Origin: Lachnoclostridium sp. An14
Lineage (GTDB): Bacteria; Bacillota; Clostridia; Lachnospirales; Lachnospiraceae
DNA: 64,000 nt
Reading direction: 5' to 3'
NCBI RefSeq assembly: GCF_002160755.1
Contig: NZ_NFLE01000020.1
Location: 1-64,000, forward strand
The translations under genes were made by a program, and so were the position numbers. The notes under the pieces were generated by a model. It was not told the DNA's origin. It saw nothing but the letters and a program-made list of their open reading frames with translations, and made no database searches. Of the stretch, positions 33,435-42,553 are shown piece by piece (within the stretch, counting starts at the first letter, position 1; every line of letters starts with the position of its first letter).

Positions 33435-33929
33435 CTACATTTCCAGCAGGATTTTCCTGCCTGTGGCCTCGTACTGGTAGTAGCGCACCCCGGCGGCGTT
33501 TAGCATCCGCTTGGAGGCACGGACGGAGGGGGTGGCCGCGTACTTGTCCTCCCGGTAAATCAGGGTCTTGATGCCCGCCTGGATGATGGCCTTAGCGCAC
33601 TCGTTGCAGGGAAAGAGGGTGACGTAAAGCTTGCTGCCCTCCAGGCTGCCGCCCCGGTAGTTTAAAATGGCGTTTAACTCGCTGTGGGTGGTGTAAAAAT
33701 ATTTGGCATTGTAGGGATCGTCCTGTTCATGCTCCTTGCCCCAGGGAAATTCATCGTCGGAACAGCCCTTGGGAAATCCGTTGTAGCCGATGGACAGGAT
33801 CTTGTTGTCCTGGCTCACGATGCAGGCCCCCACCTGCGTGCTGGGATCCTTGGAGCGCTTTGCCGCCAGCATGGCGACCCCCATAAAATACTCGTCCCAT
33901 GAAATATAATCCATCCGTTTCTGTGACAT
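33435..33929 (-). CDS. dCMP deaminase (ComEB-like cytidine/deoxycytidylate deaminase)
   Basis: 164 residues. Zinc-binding motifs: HSELNAILNY (His and catalytic Glu) and PCNECAKAIIQAGI (PCxxC). An N-terminal MGVAMLAAKRSKDPSTQVGA is typical of deoxycytidylate deaminase. It converts dCMP to dUMP for thymidylate synthesis, in the cytosol. GGAGGAGAG lies upstream of ATG 33929. ComEB of competence operons belongs to the same family, but no com genes are adjacent. Confidence 0.9.
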   Translation of the reverse strand: MSQKRMDYISWDEYFMGVAMLAAKRSKDPSTQVGACIVSQDNKILSIGYNGFPKGCSDDEFPWGKEHEQDDPYNAKYFYTTHSELNAILNYRGGSLEGSKLYVTLFPCNECAKAIIQAGIKTLIYREDKYAATPSVRASKRMLNAAGVRYYQYEATGRKILLEM

Positions 33930-33975
33930 GAAATCTCTCCTCCTATTTGTGATCGTTCTGCCTGTATAGCGTTAT

Positions 33976-35046
33976 TTACGCCTGTATGATTTTGTGGCCT
34001 GCCGCCTTGGTAAGGCGGTTCATAATGGCCTGCCCCAGCTCTGTCCTGGGAAAGCCCTCGCAGTAAATGCAGTCCACGTCCAGCTCGTCAAACTCCCGGA
34101 GCACGGCGTAGAGGTTGTGGGCGATGGTCTCCTCCTTCGCCCGCTGGCCCATGCTGCGGACCACCGTCTTCTCCATCAGGGATTCCGGGTAGAAATGCCT
34201 GGTCTCCTCCGTGCAGATCACCCCCACCCTTTTTCCCTGGGCCAGGCTCTCTCCAGCCAGAAGACAGATGGTCTCCGCCATGGCCTCCGGCTCGCCTTCC
34301 ACCAGGGTCATATCCGCTTTCGGGGCATAGTGGCGGTATTTCATCCCCGGCGCCTTGGGATGGGCGTCCGGGCTCATGGGGCCAATAATGGCCGGGTCTA
34401 TCTCCACCTCTCCCAGAAGGTCTCTCAACATCTCCATGGTGATGGCTCCTGGCCGCAGCACCATGGGCACCTCCCCGGTCACATCCACAATGGTGGACTC
34501 CACGCCGATTCCCACCGGGCCGCCGTCCACCACCATCTCAATCCTTCCGTTCATGTCCTCCCAGACGTGATCCGCCGTGGTGGGGCTTGGCCGTCCGGAG
34601 GTGTTGGCACTGGGGGCTGCCACAGGCACGCCTGCCAGGGCGATCAGCCGGTTTGCCACCGGGTCGCTTGGCATCCGCACCGCCACCGTCTCCAGGCCGC
34701 CGGTGGTGCCGTAGGGCACCGCCTCACTCTTTGGAAATATCATCGTCAGAGGCCCCGGCCAGAAGGCCTCCATCAGCTTTTTTGCCGCCTCCGGGATCCT
34801 GGACACCAAAGGCGCCAGCCCGCTCTCGCCGGCGATGTGGGCGATCAGCGGGTTGTCCGAGGGACGTCCCTTGGCGGCGTAGATCCGCTTTGCCGCCTCC
34901 TCGTCTAAGGCGTTTGCCCCCAGGCCGTAGACCGTCTCCGTGGGGAAGGCCACCAGGCCGCCCGTTCTTAAAATCTCAGCCGCCTCCCGCAGCTCCCCGT
35001 CCTGGGGATGTTCTCTGTCTTTTATGGTGATTCGTTTCGTTTCCAT
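33976..35046 (-). CDS. sua5: L-threonylcarbamoyladenylate synthase, long Sua5 form
   Basis: 356 residues. The YrdC domain (about 12-200) has GLVAFPTETVYGLGANAL, KGRPSDNPLIAH and APSANTSGRPSPT. A linker leads to the C-terminal Sua5 domain (about 225-350), which distinguishes it from short TsaC. It makes threonylcarbamoyl-AMP from Thr, bicarbonate and ATP for the t6A modification at A37 of ANN-decoding tRNAs. Diverges from asnA across 273 bases. Confidence 0.93.
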   Translation of the reverse strand: METKRITIKDREHPQDGELREAAEILRTGGLVAFPTETVYGLGANALDEEAAKRIYAAKGRPSDNPLIAHIAGESGLAPLVSRIPEAAKKLMEAFWPGPLTMIFPKSEAVPYGTTGGLETVAVRMPSDPVANRLIALAGVPVAAPSANTSGRPSPTTADHVWEDMNGRIEMVVDGGPVGIGVESTIVDVTGEVPMVLRPGAITMEMLRDLLGEVEIDPAIIGPMSPDAHPKAPGMKYRHYAPKADMTLVEGEPEAMAETICLLAGESLAQGKRVGVICTEETRHFYPESLMEKTVVRSMGQRAKEETIAHNLYAVLREFDELDVDCIYCEGFPRTELGQAIMNRLTKAAGHKIIQA

Positions 35047-35198
35047 TTTCTCTTTGTGCCTCTTTTCCTCTGCCTGGGCGAAAACGCAGGCGGGACGCGG
35101 TTTCTGCCGTTTTTTCCCGCACCTGCTCCTTTCCAGGCGTCTATTTCATACCATACCACATTTTCCGGCCCGCCCGCAACGGCTTCACGCGAAATTCC

Positions 35199-35227
35199 TT
35201 GCATTCTCCAGCGCTCTCTGATAATAT
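35199..35227 (+). promoter_or_regulatory. Putative asnA promoter
   Basis: TTGCAT (35199-35204), 17-base spacer, TAATAT (35222-35227). Transcription would start just before the repeat hairpins. Confidence 0.5.
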
Positions 35228-35239
35228 AAGAAAGTGTGC

Positions 35240-35294
35240 GCCTCCCACCGGAGGCTTTTATGTCATAGAGAGTACCATTTCCTATGACGTAAAA
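35240..35294 (+). repeat. Dispersed two-hairpin repeat, copy 2, in the asnA leader
   Basis: Perfect stem GCCTCC/GGAGGC (35240-35255) followed by TTTTA, then perfect stem GTCATAG/CTATGAC (35262-35288) followed by an A-run. The best-preserved second hairpin of the family. It lies wholly inside the predicted asnA 5' untranslated region, where it could attenuate expression. Confidence 0.55.
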
Positions 35295-35319
35295 AACATG
35301 ATTTTAAGGAGGTAGCGAT

Positions 35320-36327
35320 ATGGCACTGATATTTCCAAAAGACTATGATCCGAAGCTGAGCATCCGCCAGACGCAGGAAGCCATCAAATACATCCGCGAT
35401 ACGTTCCAGAAGGAATTTGGAAAAGAGATGAACCTGGAGAGAATTTCCGCTCCCCTTTTCGTCCCGAAAAGCAGCGGCTTAAACGACGACTTAAACGGCG
35501 TGGAGCGGCCCGTTGCCTTTGATATGGCCGCCATCCCGGCAGAGACCGTGGAGGTGGTTCAATCCCTGGCAAAGTGGAAACGTATGGCATTAAAAGAGTA
35601 CGGATTTCAGGTAGGCGAAGGCCTTTACACCAACATGAACGCCATCCGCAGGGATGAGGAGCTGGACAATCTCCACTCCGTCTACGTGGATCAGTGGGAC
35701 TGGGAGAAGGTAATCCGCAAGGAGGACCGGAACTTAGAGACCTTACAGGACACGGTGCGCAACATTTTCAAGATCATCAAGCATATGCAGCACGAGGTCT
35801 GGTACAAATACCCGGACGCGGTAAACCATCTGCCCAAGGACATCACCTTTGTGACCACCCAGGAGCTGGAGGACCGCTGGCCGGATAAGACTCCCAAGGA
35901 GAGAGAGGATCTGATCTGCCGGGAGCACGGCTGCGTATTCCTCATGCAGATCGGCGACAAGCTGGCCAGCGGAGAGCGCCACGACGGCCGCGCCCCGGAC
36001 TACGACGACTGGGCTTTAAACGGAGACATCCTGTTCTGGTTTGAGCCTCTGCAGCGCGCCCTGGAGATTTCCAGCATGGGAATCCGCGTAGATGAGACCT
36101 CCCTTCATGAGCAGCTTGTGAAGGCCGGCTGCCTGGAGCGGGAGAAACTGCCTTATCACCGAATGCTTTTGGACGGCGAGCTGCCCTACACCATCGGCGG
36201 CGGCATCGGCCAGTCCCGTCTCTGTATGCTGCTCTTATGCCGCGCCCACATCGGTGAGGTGCAGGCCAGCATCTGGCCGGAGGGAATGCGTGAGGAATGC
36301 GCGTCCCACGATATTTTCCTTCTGTAA
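35320..36327 (+). CDS. asnA: Aspartate--ammonia ligase
   Basis: 335 residues, standard AsnA length. Class II synthetase-like fold with [31 protein letters not shown] and the C-terminal [14 protein letters not shown] signature. It makes asparagine from aspartate, ammonia and ATP. AAGGAGG sits 7 bases before ATG 35320. Monocistronic, with a repeat-bearing leader and a following terminator. Confidence 0.96.
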   Translation: MALIFPKDYDPKLSIRQTQEAIKYIRDTFQKEFGKEMNLERISAPLFVPKSSGLNDDLNGVERPVAFDMAAIPAETVEVVQSLAKWKRMALKEYGFQVGEGLYTNMNAIRRDEELDNLHSVYVDQWDWEKVIRKEDRNLETLQDTVRNIFKIIKHMQHEVWYKYPDAVNHLPKDITFVTTQELEDRWPDKTPKEREDLICREHGCVFLMQIGDKLASGERHDGRAPDYDDWALNGDILFWFEPLQRALEISSMGIRVDETSLHEQLVKAGCLEREKLPYHRMLLDGELPYTIGGGIGQSRLCMLLLCRAHIGEVQASIWPEGMREECASHDIFLL

Positions 36328-36344
36328 GGGCAGAACACATACAT

Positions 36345-36390
36345 AGTACCCTGTGAGGACGGCAGAATCCGCGCCTACGGGGTACTTTTT
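36345..36390 (+). terminator. Terminator after asnA
   Basis: AGTACCC (36345-36351) pairs with GGGTACT (36380-36386), with GGC/GCC inside the loop, ending in five T residues. Confidence 0.65.
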
Positions 36391-36441
36391 CTATACTCAC
36401 AGTCATTCAGCACAATCATTTGGGGAAATGGGGGATCGGAA

Positions 36442-37389
36442 ATGGATTTTTGCAAAGTTACGGAGGAACTGTGGAGAGTTTACCTCACAGCCGGAAGGAA
36501 GGAAAACCGGGAGGCCCTTGGCATCCTGGCGCCGGACTGTGTGATCATCGGAACCGGCAAACACGAATTTTATACGAACATGGAAGATTTTGCCCTGGCC
36601 CTGGGGGAAGAAATCTCCGAGAGACAGGATATTTCCTTTCAGATTAAAGATTTCTGGTGCGAGCAGAAGGAGCTGGGCCCTGACGCCTGCTTTGTGTACG
36701 GCGGCATCCACATCTGGTGGGAAAGCGAGGATCAGAAGATCCACATCGACATGGACAGCCGCTTTTCCCTGATCTTCCGCCAAACGGACGAGGGCTGGAA
36801 GGTGGTGCACCTCCATCAGTCCCTTCCCAACAAAGAGCAGATGGATGGGGAGTTCTACCCGAAAACCCTGACGGAGCAGGTAAAGCAGGCCCAGAAGACG
36901 GCGGAGGAAATGGCCTGGCTGGCCCAGCGGGACAGCCTCACCGGCCTGATCAACTACACCACCCTGGAGGGGAAATGGCCCGCATGGAGCGAAAACGGCG
37001 GCTGGCTCTTTATCCTGGACCTGGACGATTTCAAGAAAACCAACGACACCTACGGCCACGTCACCGGCAACCACGTGCTCAAAGAGATGGCCCGGATCCT
37101 GCTCTCCAACATCCGCTCCGGCGACATTGCCTGCCGGATGGGCGGGGACGAATTTCTCCTTCTCTGTGACAGCTTAAGCGACGAGACAGACGCCTCCCAT
37201 CTGGCCGCCCGCATCCTGGAGACCGTGAGAGCGGCGGACCCAGGGGACGGCAGCTGGCCCGGGGTCTCCTTAGGCGGAACTGCCGTCCTCCCAGGCGAGA
37301 CCCTGGAGAGCGCCATAAACCGGGCGGACAAAGCCCTCTATTCCGTGAAAAACACCACGAAAAACGGCTACAGAATTCTCTGCCCCTAG
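36442..37389 (+). CDS. Diguanylate cyclase with N-terminal SnoaL-like domain
   Basis: 315 residues. Residues 1-130 look like a SnoaL/NTF2-type fold (MDFCKVTEELWRVYLTAGRK, then alternating strands ending GWKVVHLHQS). A short coiled segment (TLTEQVKQAQKTAEEMA) leads to a GGDEF domain with DSLTGLINYT, LDLDDFKKTNDTYGH and intact MGGDEFLLLC (about 235-245), so it should make c-di-GMP. No membrane helix, so a cytosolic sensor. Its stop overlaps the convergent DUF4317 gene by 4 bases. Confidence 0.88.
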   Translation: MDFCKVTEELWRVYLTAGRKENREALGILAPDCVIIGTGKHEFYTNMEDFALALGEEISERQDISFQIKDFWCEQKELGPDACFVYGGIHIWWESEDQKIHIDMDSRFSLIFRQTDEGWKVVHLHQSLPNKEQMDGEFYPKTLTEQVKQAQKTAEEMAWLAQRDSLTGLINYTTLEGKWPAWSENGGWLFILDLDDFKKTNDTYGHVTGNHVLKEMARILLSNIRSGDIACRMGGDEFLLLCDSLSDETDASHLAARILETVRAADPGDGSWPGVSLGGTAVLPGETLESAINRADKALYSVKNTTKNGYRILCP

Positions 37390-38510
37390 ATGCCCTGCAC
37401 CGGCATCCCGTTCACTTCCACGCGGTCATCCACCGCGATCACCAGGCATTTCCTGCCGTCAATCACCCTGGTTTCTATGAGCCCGGCGCACTCCGGGCTC
37501 ACCTGGATGGTGATGTCCGGCGTCTTGATGCTGAATTTCCGGGAATCCGTGAGATTATCCGCCAGAAGGGAGGTCTTCTCCCCTGCCGTCTCCGCGTATT
37601 CCCGGTCAAAATGCTCCATTTTCTCCTCCGGCACTCCGCTTAACTCCAGCAGCCGTTTCACATCCCGGCCGGACAGCTCCAGCGGCTCCGGATCGTCCTC
37701 GTGGGCGATGATCATCTCCTGCAAATTGTCGTGGATGACCCGCACCGTCTCATAATTGCAGTCCTCTCCCAGGGTGTCCTGGATGACGGCGTTGAAGATT
37801 TCCTTCTGGGTGGCGGCGTCCACCGGGGCGGGACAGCCAAACATATTTTCCACAAACTCCGGCTGCAGGTCCGCCGCCTTTTTGGAGTAGTAGAGCATAC
37901 TATGTATATCCGCCTGGCGCCCGTTGAAGGCGGGGAACAGAAAACCGGTCATGGGCTCTCCCACCAGCCAGTCGCGGGAGCGGTCCTCGATGTGGTTGTT
38001 CTCCTCGTTGTAGCAGAGGCCGGGCTTTGAGAGGGCTACGGGGCAGACGCAGCCCAGCACGAATTCATAGACGATGTCGGAGGCGTCCTCCATGGTGGTG
38101 CCGTCCGTCGCCTTTCCCGGCACGTCGTAAAGGCCGTGGATCATCAGGATCAGGTAATTCTCCCCGAAGGGATAAGTCTCGATGATGCGGTCGTACATCT
38201 GATCCAGCAGCTCCTCATCCTTTAGCTGGGACTCCCGCACCTGGTATAAAAAGTGCTGCCGTCCTCCCTCCGTCTCCTCCGCCAGGGGGAAATCCACGTT
38301 CTGCAGATTTCTTCCCAGGGTGCCGGAGAGAGCTTTTTTAAAGAGTTTCAGATATTTAAACCCTTCTTCCTCCGGCAGGGCAAGGAAGGTCTCCTTAAAC
38401 TCCAGCTTTTTCGTCTTTTCATAATCCACATAGCAGCCGCAGATGCGGGTGAGGCAGCAGTCCTCCATGCGGAACAGCTTTTTTATCTCCAGAATTTCTT
38501 TTTTGATCAT
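37386..38510 (-). CDS. DUF4317 domain-containing protein
   Basis: 374 residues from ATG 38510 (AAGGAGA upstream). Full-length match to DUF4317 as known in Lachnospiraceae: N-terminal EILEIKKLFRMEDCCLTRICGCYVD, middle GLYDVPGKATDG, C-terminal strand-rich part. No catalytic motif is recognisable. Convergent with the diguanylate cyclase. It lies directly downstream of the split cwlD gene, so it was probably its original chromosomal neighbour. Function unknown. Confidence 0.85.
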   Translation of the reverse strand: MIKKEILEIKKLFRMEDCCLTRICGCYVDYEKTKKLEFKETFLALPEEEGFKYLKLFKKALSGTLGRNLQNVDFPLAEETEGGRQHFLYQVRESQLKDEELLDQMYDRIIETYPFGENYLILMIHGLYDVPGKATDGTTMEDASDIVYEFVLGCVCPVALSKPGLCYNEENNHIEDRSRDWLVGEPMTGFLFPAFNGRQADIHSMLYYSKKAADLQPEFVENMFGCPAPVDAATQKEIFNAVIQDTLGEDCNYETVRVIHDNLQEMIIAHEDDPEPLELSGRDVKRLLELSGVPEEKMEHFDREYAETAGEKTSLLADNLTDSRKFSIKTPDITIQVSPECAGLIETRVIDGRKCLVIAVDDRVEVNGMPVQGI

Positions 38511-38550
38511 GGCTTGTCTCCTTTTGAGTTGTGTGTACATAGGGCGAAAA

Positions 38551-38613
38551 CGCGCCTCCCGCCGGAAACCTTAAAGGCCTTCTGTGGCGGGGAACGCAGG
38601 TTCCTTTTGACAG
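38551..38613. repeat. Dispersed repeat, degenerate copy 3
   Basis: Shares GCGCCTCCCGCCGGA and the GGGGAACGCAG-GTTCC element with copy 1 but the first stem is broken (GGAAACC in place of GGAGGC). Lies between DUF4317 and the cwlD 3' fragment. Confidence 0.4.
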
Positions 38614-38709
38614 GATAAAACATTCCGGCGGAAATTGCAAGGGAATCCGGCGGGGGAACGGGCGCGCGGGAAGGGCGGGCCGAATCTCCCGGATCCGCCG
38701 CCCGCCCTT

Positions 38710-38829
38710 TCATTTCACGCCGTTTAAATACTCCATAATTCCCATATGAATCGTCCAGGCCAGACGGTCCTGGTAGTCCTCGTCCCCCAGCTTTTCCGCC
38801 TCGGCCCGGTTGCTTAGGAACCCGCATTC
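38710..38829 (-). pseudogene. cwlD: Detached C-terminal end of the CwlD-like amidase
   Basis: On the minus strand this reads ECGFLSNRAEAEKLGDEDYQ and on to LAWTIHMGIMEYLNGVK and TGA: the C terminus of an Amidase_3 enzyme, including the VE-CGFLSN region that follows the second catalytic Glu. There is no start codon, and a stop lies 3 codons upstream of the homology. The rest of the gene is at 58187-58819. Joining the two at GA gives an uninterrupted 235-residue protein, so this is one end of an insertion, not an old duplicate. Confidence 0.85.
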
Positions 38830-38855
38830 CCCTTATGTGCATCCGCGACTAACAC

Positions 38856-38880
38856 CGGCCGGCTGTGGGAAAACCGGCCG
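38856..38880. other. GC-rich hairpin near the left element end
   Basis: Perfect 7-bp stem CGGCCGG/CCGGCCG with an 11-base loop, 27 bases inside the left junction and 31 bases past the antiporter stop. No T-run on either side, so it is a weak terminator or a recombinase-related inverted repeat. Confidence 0.35.
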
Positions 38881-38910
38881 CAGCTGCCCTCTGGATCATG
38901 GCTCCGGCCA

Positions 38911-40752
38911 TTATTTTTTCTTTTTCCGTTTCTTTTTCTTTTCCATCTCCTCCGGGAAACACCGCTCCACATCCAGGTCATCCATCTCGTTCACGCCTTC
39001 CGCCATCTCATTCACAATATCGGCGAAATCCCGCATGGGTTTGGCCTTGCCCTTTCCGGAACCGGAAACAGACGATTTCTTTTTCTTATGTCCTCCGGCC
39101 TTTTTTCTGTCGTTTTTCAGGCTGTCAGCGACGGTATTCCCGGTTTCCCGTTCCTCCTCATGTTCCGCGGGCGTTTCCTCAAGAGCGGTTTCCTCCTGGC
39201 CGTCCTCCGCGAGAATTCCCTGGTCTTCCGGCTCTCCGTCTTCTTCCGGGGACTCGCTTTCCTGGTCTTCCGCCTCTCCATCTACTTCCGAGGACTCACT
39301 TTCCTGGTCTTCCGCCCCTCCGTCTTCTTCTGGAGACTCACTCTCCCGGCCTTCCCCGCCGGTTTCACCGGTTTCGCAGGTTCCGGCAGGCTCGCCGCCC
39401 TCTCCGTGGCCGTCATCTTCCGTTTCTTCCGTCTCCTCCAGGTGGCTCTCCTCCTCATGGACGTCCGCCCCGTGATCCTCGTCCGCGTGCTCCCCGCCTT
39501 TGCGCCGTTTTCTCGCGTCCAGCGTCTCCTCCTTCGGCGGCGCCTCCAAAATCCTGGCGCCCTTGATGCTGCCGGAGAAGATCAGCGCCAGTTTCGCGCT
39601 GATGGGGCCAATCATCTCGTATAAAACAGAGGAAGAAAGAATAATGGTGAGCATCAGGGTGCCCGTCTCCTCCGGGAGCAGCCGCTGCCCCAGAAACGCC
39701 AGACCGATGGCCACTCCGGCCTGAGGAATAAGGGCTAGGCCCATGTAGTTTCGCATCTTCTCGTCCTTGCCCAGCATCTGACAGCTGACGTAGGTTCCCA
39801 GATATTTTCCGATGATACGGATTACAAAATAGGCAACTCCTATCACTCCCACGTGCGCCAGCGCCTTCACGTCCAGATTCATGCCGGAAACGATGAAAAA
39901 CAGGGACATCACCGGCGGCGTAAAGTTGTTGATCTGGCGGAACAGCTTTTTGTCTTCTGTCAGGTTAATATAGGTAGCTCCGAACACCATGCAGGACAGC
40001 AGCGGGGAAATGTCCACCGCCGCGCAGATGCCGGAGATTCCTAACAGCATGGCAATGGCCAGGATCAGACGGTTGTCCTTGCTCCTGGTGGGGATCAGCA
40101 GCTGGCTTAAGAAGTAGCCGCAGAAAAATCCGAACAGGATGGCCAACAGGTTCAGCACAATGGGGATCACGATGTCGTTGGCTCTGATCCCGTCTCCCGC
40201 CAGACCGTTGGCGATGGCGGACACCACGCTGAAGGCCAGAAGGCAGACCACGTCGTCCAGGGCCACGATCTGAAGCAGGGTGTCCACAAACTCTCCCTTG
40301 GCTTTGTACTGGTTAATGGTCATCATGGTGCTGGCGGGAGCCGTCGCCGTAGCGATGGAGCCCAGCACCAGGGCAAAGGGCCAGTCCAGCCGGAACATGA
40401 ATTTTAAAAGCAGAGTGACGAGAACTCCCGCCACCAGGGATTCAAACAGCGTGATGATCACCACGTCGCGCCCTGTGCGCATCAGCACCTCTCTCTTAAA
40501 AAACTTGCCGACGCCGAAAGCGATGAAGGCCAGGGCCAGATCGCTGACGAAGGCCATGTGGGTGATGACGTTGCTCGGTATAAAATCCATACAGCACGGG
40601 CCGATCAGGATACCCGCCAGAATATAGCCGCTCACCTTCGGCAGGTTCAAGGTATTCGTAAGCCTCGTCATGACGAAACCGGCAAACAGGATGACTGACA
40701 GAATCATCAGAATTTCCGTGCTCTCGCTGAATTGTGTCAAAAAGTTCTGCAT
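38911..40752 (-). CDS. CPA2-type cation/proton antiporter with acidic C-terminal tail
   Basis: 613 residues from ATG 40752 (GGGGG 8 bases upstream). About twelve membrane helices (about 10-400) match the Na+/H+ exchanger domain, including SGYILAGILIGP and ALDDVVCLLAFSVVSAIA with the paired Asp typical of ion binding. The cytosolic tail (about 440-613) is highly charged: near-repeats of ESPEEDG-AEDQES units, then a Lys-rich end (KKKKRKKKK). No TrkA-N domain is present. Likely K+ or Na+ efflux. First cargo gene inside the left end of the element. Confidence 0.85.
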   Translation of the reverse strand: MQNFLTQFSESTEILMILSVILFAGFVMTRLTNTLNLPKVSGYILAGILIGPCCMDFIPSNVITHMAFVSDLALAFIAFGVGKFFKREVLMRTGRDVVIITLFESLVAGVLVTLLLKFMFRLDWPFALVLGSIATATAPASTMMTINQYKAKGEFVDTLLQIVALDDVVCLLAFSVVSAIANGLAGDGIRANDIVIPIVLNLLAILFGFFCGYFLSQLLIPTRSKDNRLILAIAMLLGISGICAAVDISPLLSCMVFGATYINLTEDKKLFRQINNFTPPVMSLFFIVSGMNLDVKALAHVGVIGVAYFVIRIIGKYLGTYVSCQMLGKDEKMRNYMGLALIPQAGVAIGLAFLGQRLLPEETGTLMLTIILSSSVLYEMIGPISAKLALIFSGSIKGARILEAPPKEETLDARKRRKGGEHADEDHGADVHEEESHLEETEETEDDGHGEGGEPAGTCETGETGGEGRESESPEEDGGAEDQESESSEVDGEAEDQESESPEEDGEPEDQGILAEDGQEETALEETPAEHEEERETGNTVADSLKNDRKKAGGHKKKKSSVSGSGKGKAKPMRDFADIVNEMAEGVNEMDDLDVERCFPEEMEKKKKRKKKK

Positions 40753-40823
40753 TGGTAATACCCCCTTATTTCGTTTTAAAACAGACCGTCCTGCGTCCCC
40801 CCGTGCCTTTGGCGAACCGTGTC

Positions 40824-41010
40824 CGCGCCAGCCGTTATTTTCCGCCGGACAGCAGCGCTCCCGCTCTATTTCCGCGCCGCGCCAGCCGCCATTTTCCGCC
40901 GGACAGCAGCAGCGCTCCCGTTCCGTTTCCACGGCCGCGCCGGCCGCCCATTCTCCCCTGGGCAAACCGCTCCGCCAAAGGCTTTTATATCACAGGAAAC
41001 CCCTTTTCCC
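40824..41010. repeat. GC-rich tandem repeats merging into dispersed repeat copy 4
   Basis: Two ~55-base imperfect units (GCCGYYATTTTCCGCCGGAC plus a CAGCAGCGCTCCCG part) begin near 40824 and 40880; a third degenerate one follows at 40937. The array runs into CGCTCCGCCAAAGGCTTTTA with a TATCA.../TGATA hairpin at about 40987-41018, matching the second half of copies 1 and 2. It lies between the antiporter and glpP, with no gene in it. Confidence 0.45.
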
Positions 41011-41181
41011 ATGATACAAAAAGCAGTATGGGCACACGAAAATCGGTGCCTATACTGCTCTCTCTCCCTCTCTGTTCCGCAATATACAACATCTTCTGTT
41101 TTGTCAGGATAGCATAACACTTTTCCCTCAGAATGTCAACCTTTTGTGCAATTTATCCATGACCCATCCATGGCTTTCCAG

Positions 41182-41745
41182 TTAAACGAACCACAGCCCC
41201 TCATTGGTGGTGGAAATGGCGTCTGCCCCCGCCGCGAACACGTCCAGAATCTCCTTCTTCTCCGAGATCAGCCCGCCCGCGATAATGGGAATGTCCGTGC
41301 CCTCTCGGATTACCCTGATGAGTTTCGTGGCCACTCCCGGCATAATCTCTATCATATCCGGCTTGTAGCTCTCCAACAGTTTCTTTGTGTTGTTCGCCGC
41401 CATAGAGTCGATAATAAACGCCCGGAGAATGCCGATCATCCCGATCTCCATGGCGTGCTTTACTAAGATCGGCTTTGTGCTGATGATCCCGTCTGCCTGG
41501 GTCTGCTCCTTGATAAAGTCAATGGCCACTTCCTTGGAGCCCAGCCCCTGAACCAGGTCCGCGTGCACCATGGCGTACTTTCCATGGGCCTTTAAGGCGG
41601 CCACAATCTCCTTAATATTGCAAATATTCCCGTACAGAATAAATACTACCTGGCATTCCGTATCAAAACACCGTTTCAGCCCCCGGTCATCTTTGATGGC
41701 AGCTATCACCGGGGACAGCTCCAGAAGGTCTACCGCCCTCATCAT
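41182..41745 (-). CDS. glpP: Glycerol-3-phosphate responsive antiterminator GlpP
   Basis: 187 residues. GlpP/DUF-type TIM-barrel RNA-binding regulator: SPVIAAIKDDRGLKRC, VVFILYGNICNI, HADLVQGLGSKEVAIDFI, GIISTKPILVKHA and PDMIEIMPGVATKLI. In Bacillus GlpP binds glycerol-3-phosphate and prevents termination in glp leader RNAs. ATG 41745 gives an ATGA overlap with the upstream phosphodiesterase. Its own operon leader carries a strong hairpin (42513-42544), the expected kind of target. Confidence 0.9.
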   Translation of the reverse strand: MMRAVDLLELSPVIAAIKDDRGLKRCFDTECQVVFILYGNICNIKEIVAALKAHGKYAMVHADLVQGLGSKEVAIDFIKEQTQADGIISTKPILVKHAMEIGMIGILRAFIIDSMAANNTKKLLESYKPDMIEIMPGVATKLIRVIREGTDIPIIAGGLISEKKEILDVFAAGADAISTTNEGLWFV

Positions 41746-42470
41746 TGCTTGCTGTCCAGCCATCCCCTGCATACGCCGGGGAAGTTGCTGATCACGCCCT
41801 CGCAGCCCCACTCATACAGCTGCTCCAGCGCGCCCATATCGTTGATGGTCCACACGTTCAGAGGAATGTTGTGCTCCTTGCAGCTTTGTACCATCTCCTC
41901 GGTCAGGGCCTTCATACCGGGATGGTAATACTGGAAATCAAACTTTTCACAGTAATATCCAGGATTTCCCAGGTTTTCGTACTCCACCAGGGCGCCGCAG
42001 GGGATCTCCGGAGCCAGTTTCCTCAGCAGCGTGATGGAAGAATGGAGGAAGGAGGAAAAAATAATCTTCTTCTCCAGGCCGTACTTCCTCACCAGAGCCA
42101 GGGTCTTCTCCTCCAGCTCCTCATAGTAGTAAACGCCGGACTTGATCTCGATATTGGTCACCAGATCCGTGTCCTTTACCCACTGAAAATACTCCTCCAA
42201 GGTCGGAATCGGCTCAAATCCATATTTTCCGTTCCAGGACGCCGCGGCGTTAAACTTCTTTAACTCCTCCAGGGTATAATCCTTCACATTTCCGGTGCCG
42301 TCCGTGGTGCGGTCGATCTTCTCGTCGTGGATGATTACCACCTGGCCGTCGCTGGTGAGCTGCACGTCCAGCTCAATGCCATCGCATCCCGTCTCCGCCG
42401 CCTTCTTAAACGCCAGCATGGTATTCTCCGGATACTTTCCGCTGTACCCTCTGTGCGCGTATACCTTCAT
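41742..42470 (-). CDS. Glycerophosphodiester phosphodiesterase
   Basis: 242 residues from ATG 42470 (GGAGG 8 bases upstream). GDPD signature: AHRGYSGKYPENTMLAF, then GCDGIELDVQLTSDGQVVIIHDEKIDRTTDG with metal-binding Glu, Asp and His. The end, TINDMGALEQLYEWGCEGVISNFPG, is also typical. It hydrolyses glycerophosphodiesters to glycerol-3-phosphate and an alcohol. No signal peptide, so cytosolic. It feeds the GlpA-like dehydrogenase genes just upstream and is coupled to glpP. Confidence 0.92.
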   Translation of the reverse strand: MKVYAHRGYSGKYPENTMLAFKKAAETGCDGIELDVQLTSDGQVVIIHDEKIDRTTDGTGNVKDYTLEELKKFNAAASWNGKYGFEPIPTLEEYFQWVKDTDLVTNIEIKSGVYYYEELEEKTLALVRKYGLEKKIIFSSFLHSSITLLRKLAPEIPCGALVEYENLGNPGYYCEKFDFQYYHPGMKALTEEMVQSCKEHNIPLNVWTINDMGALEQLYEWGCEGVISNFPGVCRGWLDSKQ

Positions 42471-42512
42471 CTCCACATCCTCCTTTATCTCATGGTTCCC
42501 CTCATGAATTTT

Positions 42513-42544
42513 GGAAGCCCCTGCGGCAGTTCACAGGAGCTTCC
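42513..42544 (-). promoter_or_regulatory. Leader hairpin, candidate GlpP target
   Basis: Arms GGAAGCTCCTG/CAGGGGCTTCC (11 positions, one G-T-type mismatch) around a 10-base loop, between the promoter and the phosphodiesterase start. The sequence after it is AAAATTC, without a U-run, so classical termination would be weak. Confidence 0.4.
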
Positions 42545-42553
42545 TTTCTGTTC

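Noticed and set aside
38507-38842. Independent small protein over the cwlD 3' fragment
   Set aside because: The homology is only the C-terminal 38 codons of the amidase, in a different frame from the predicted ORF.
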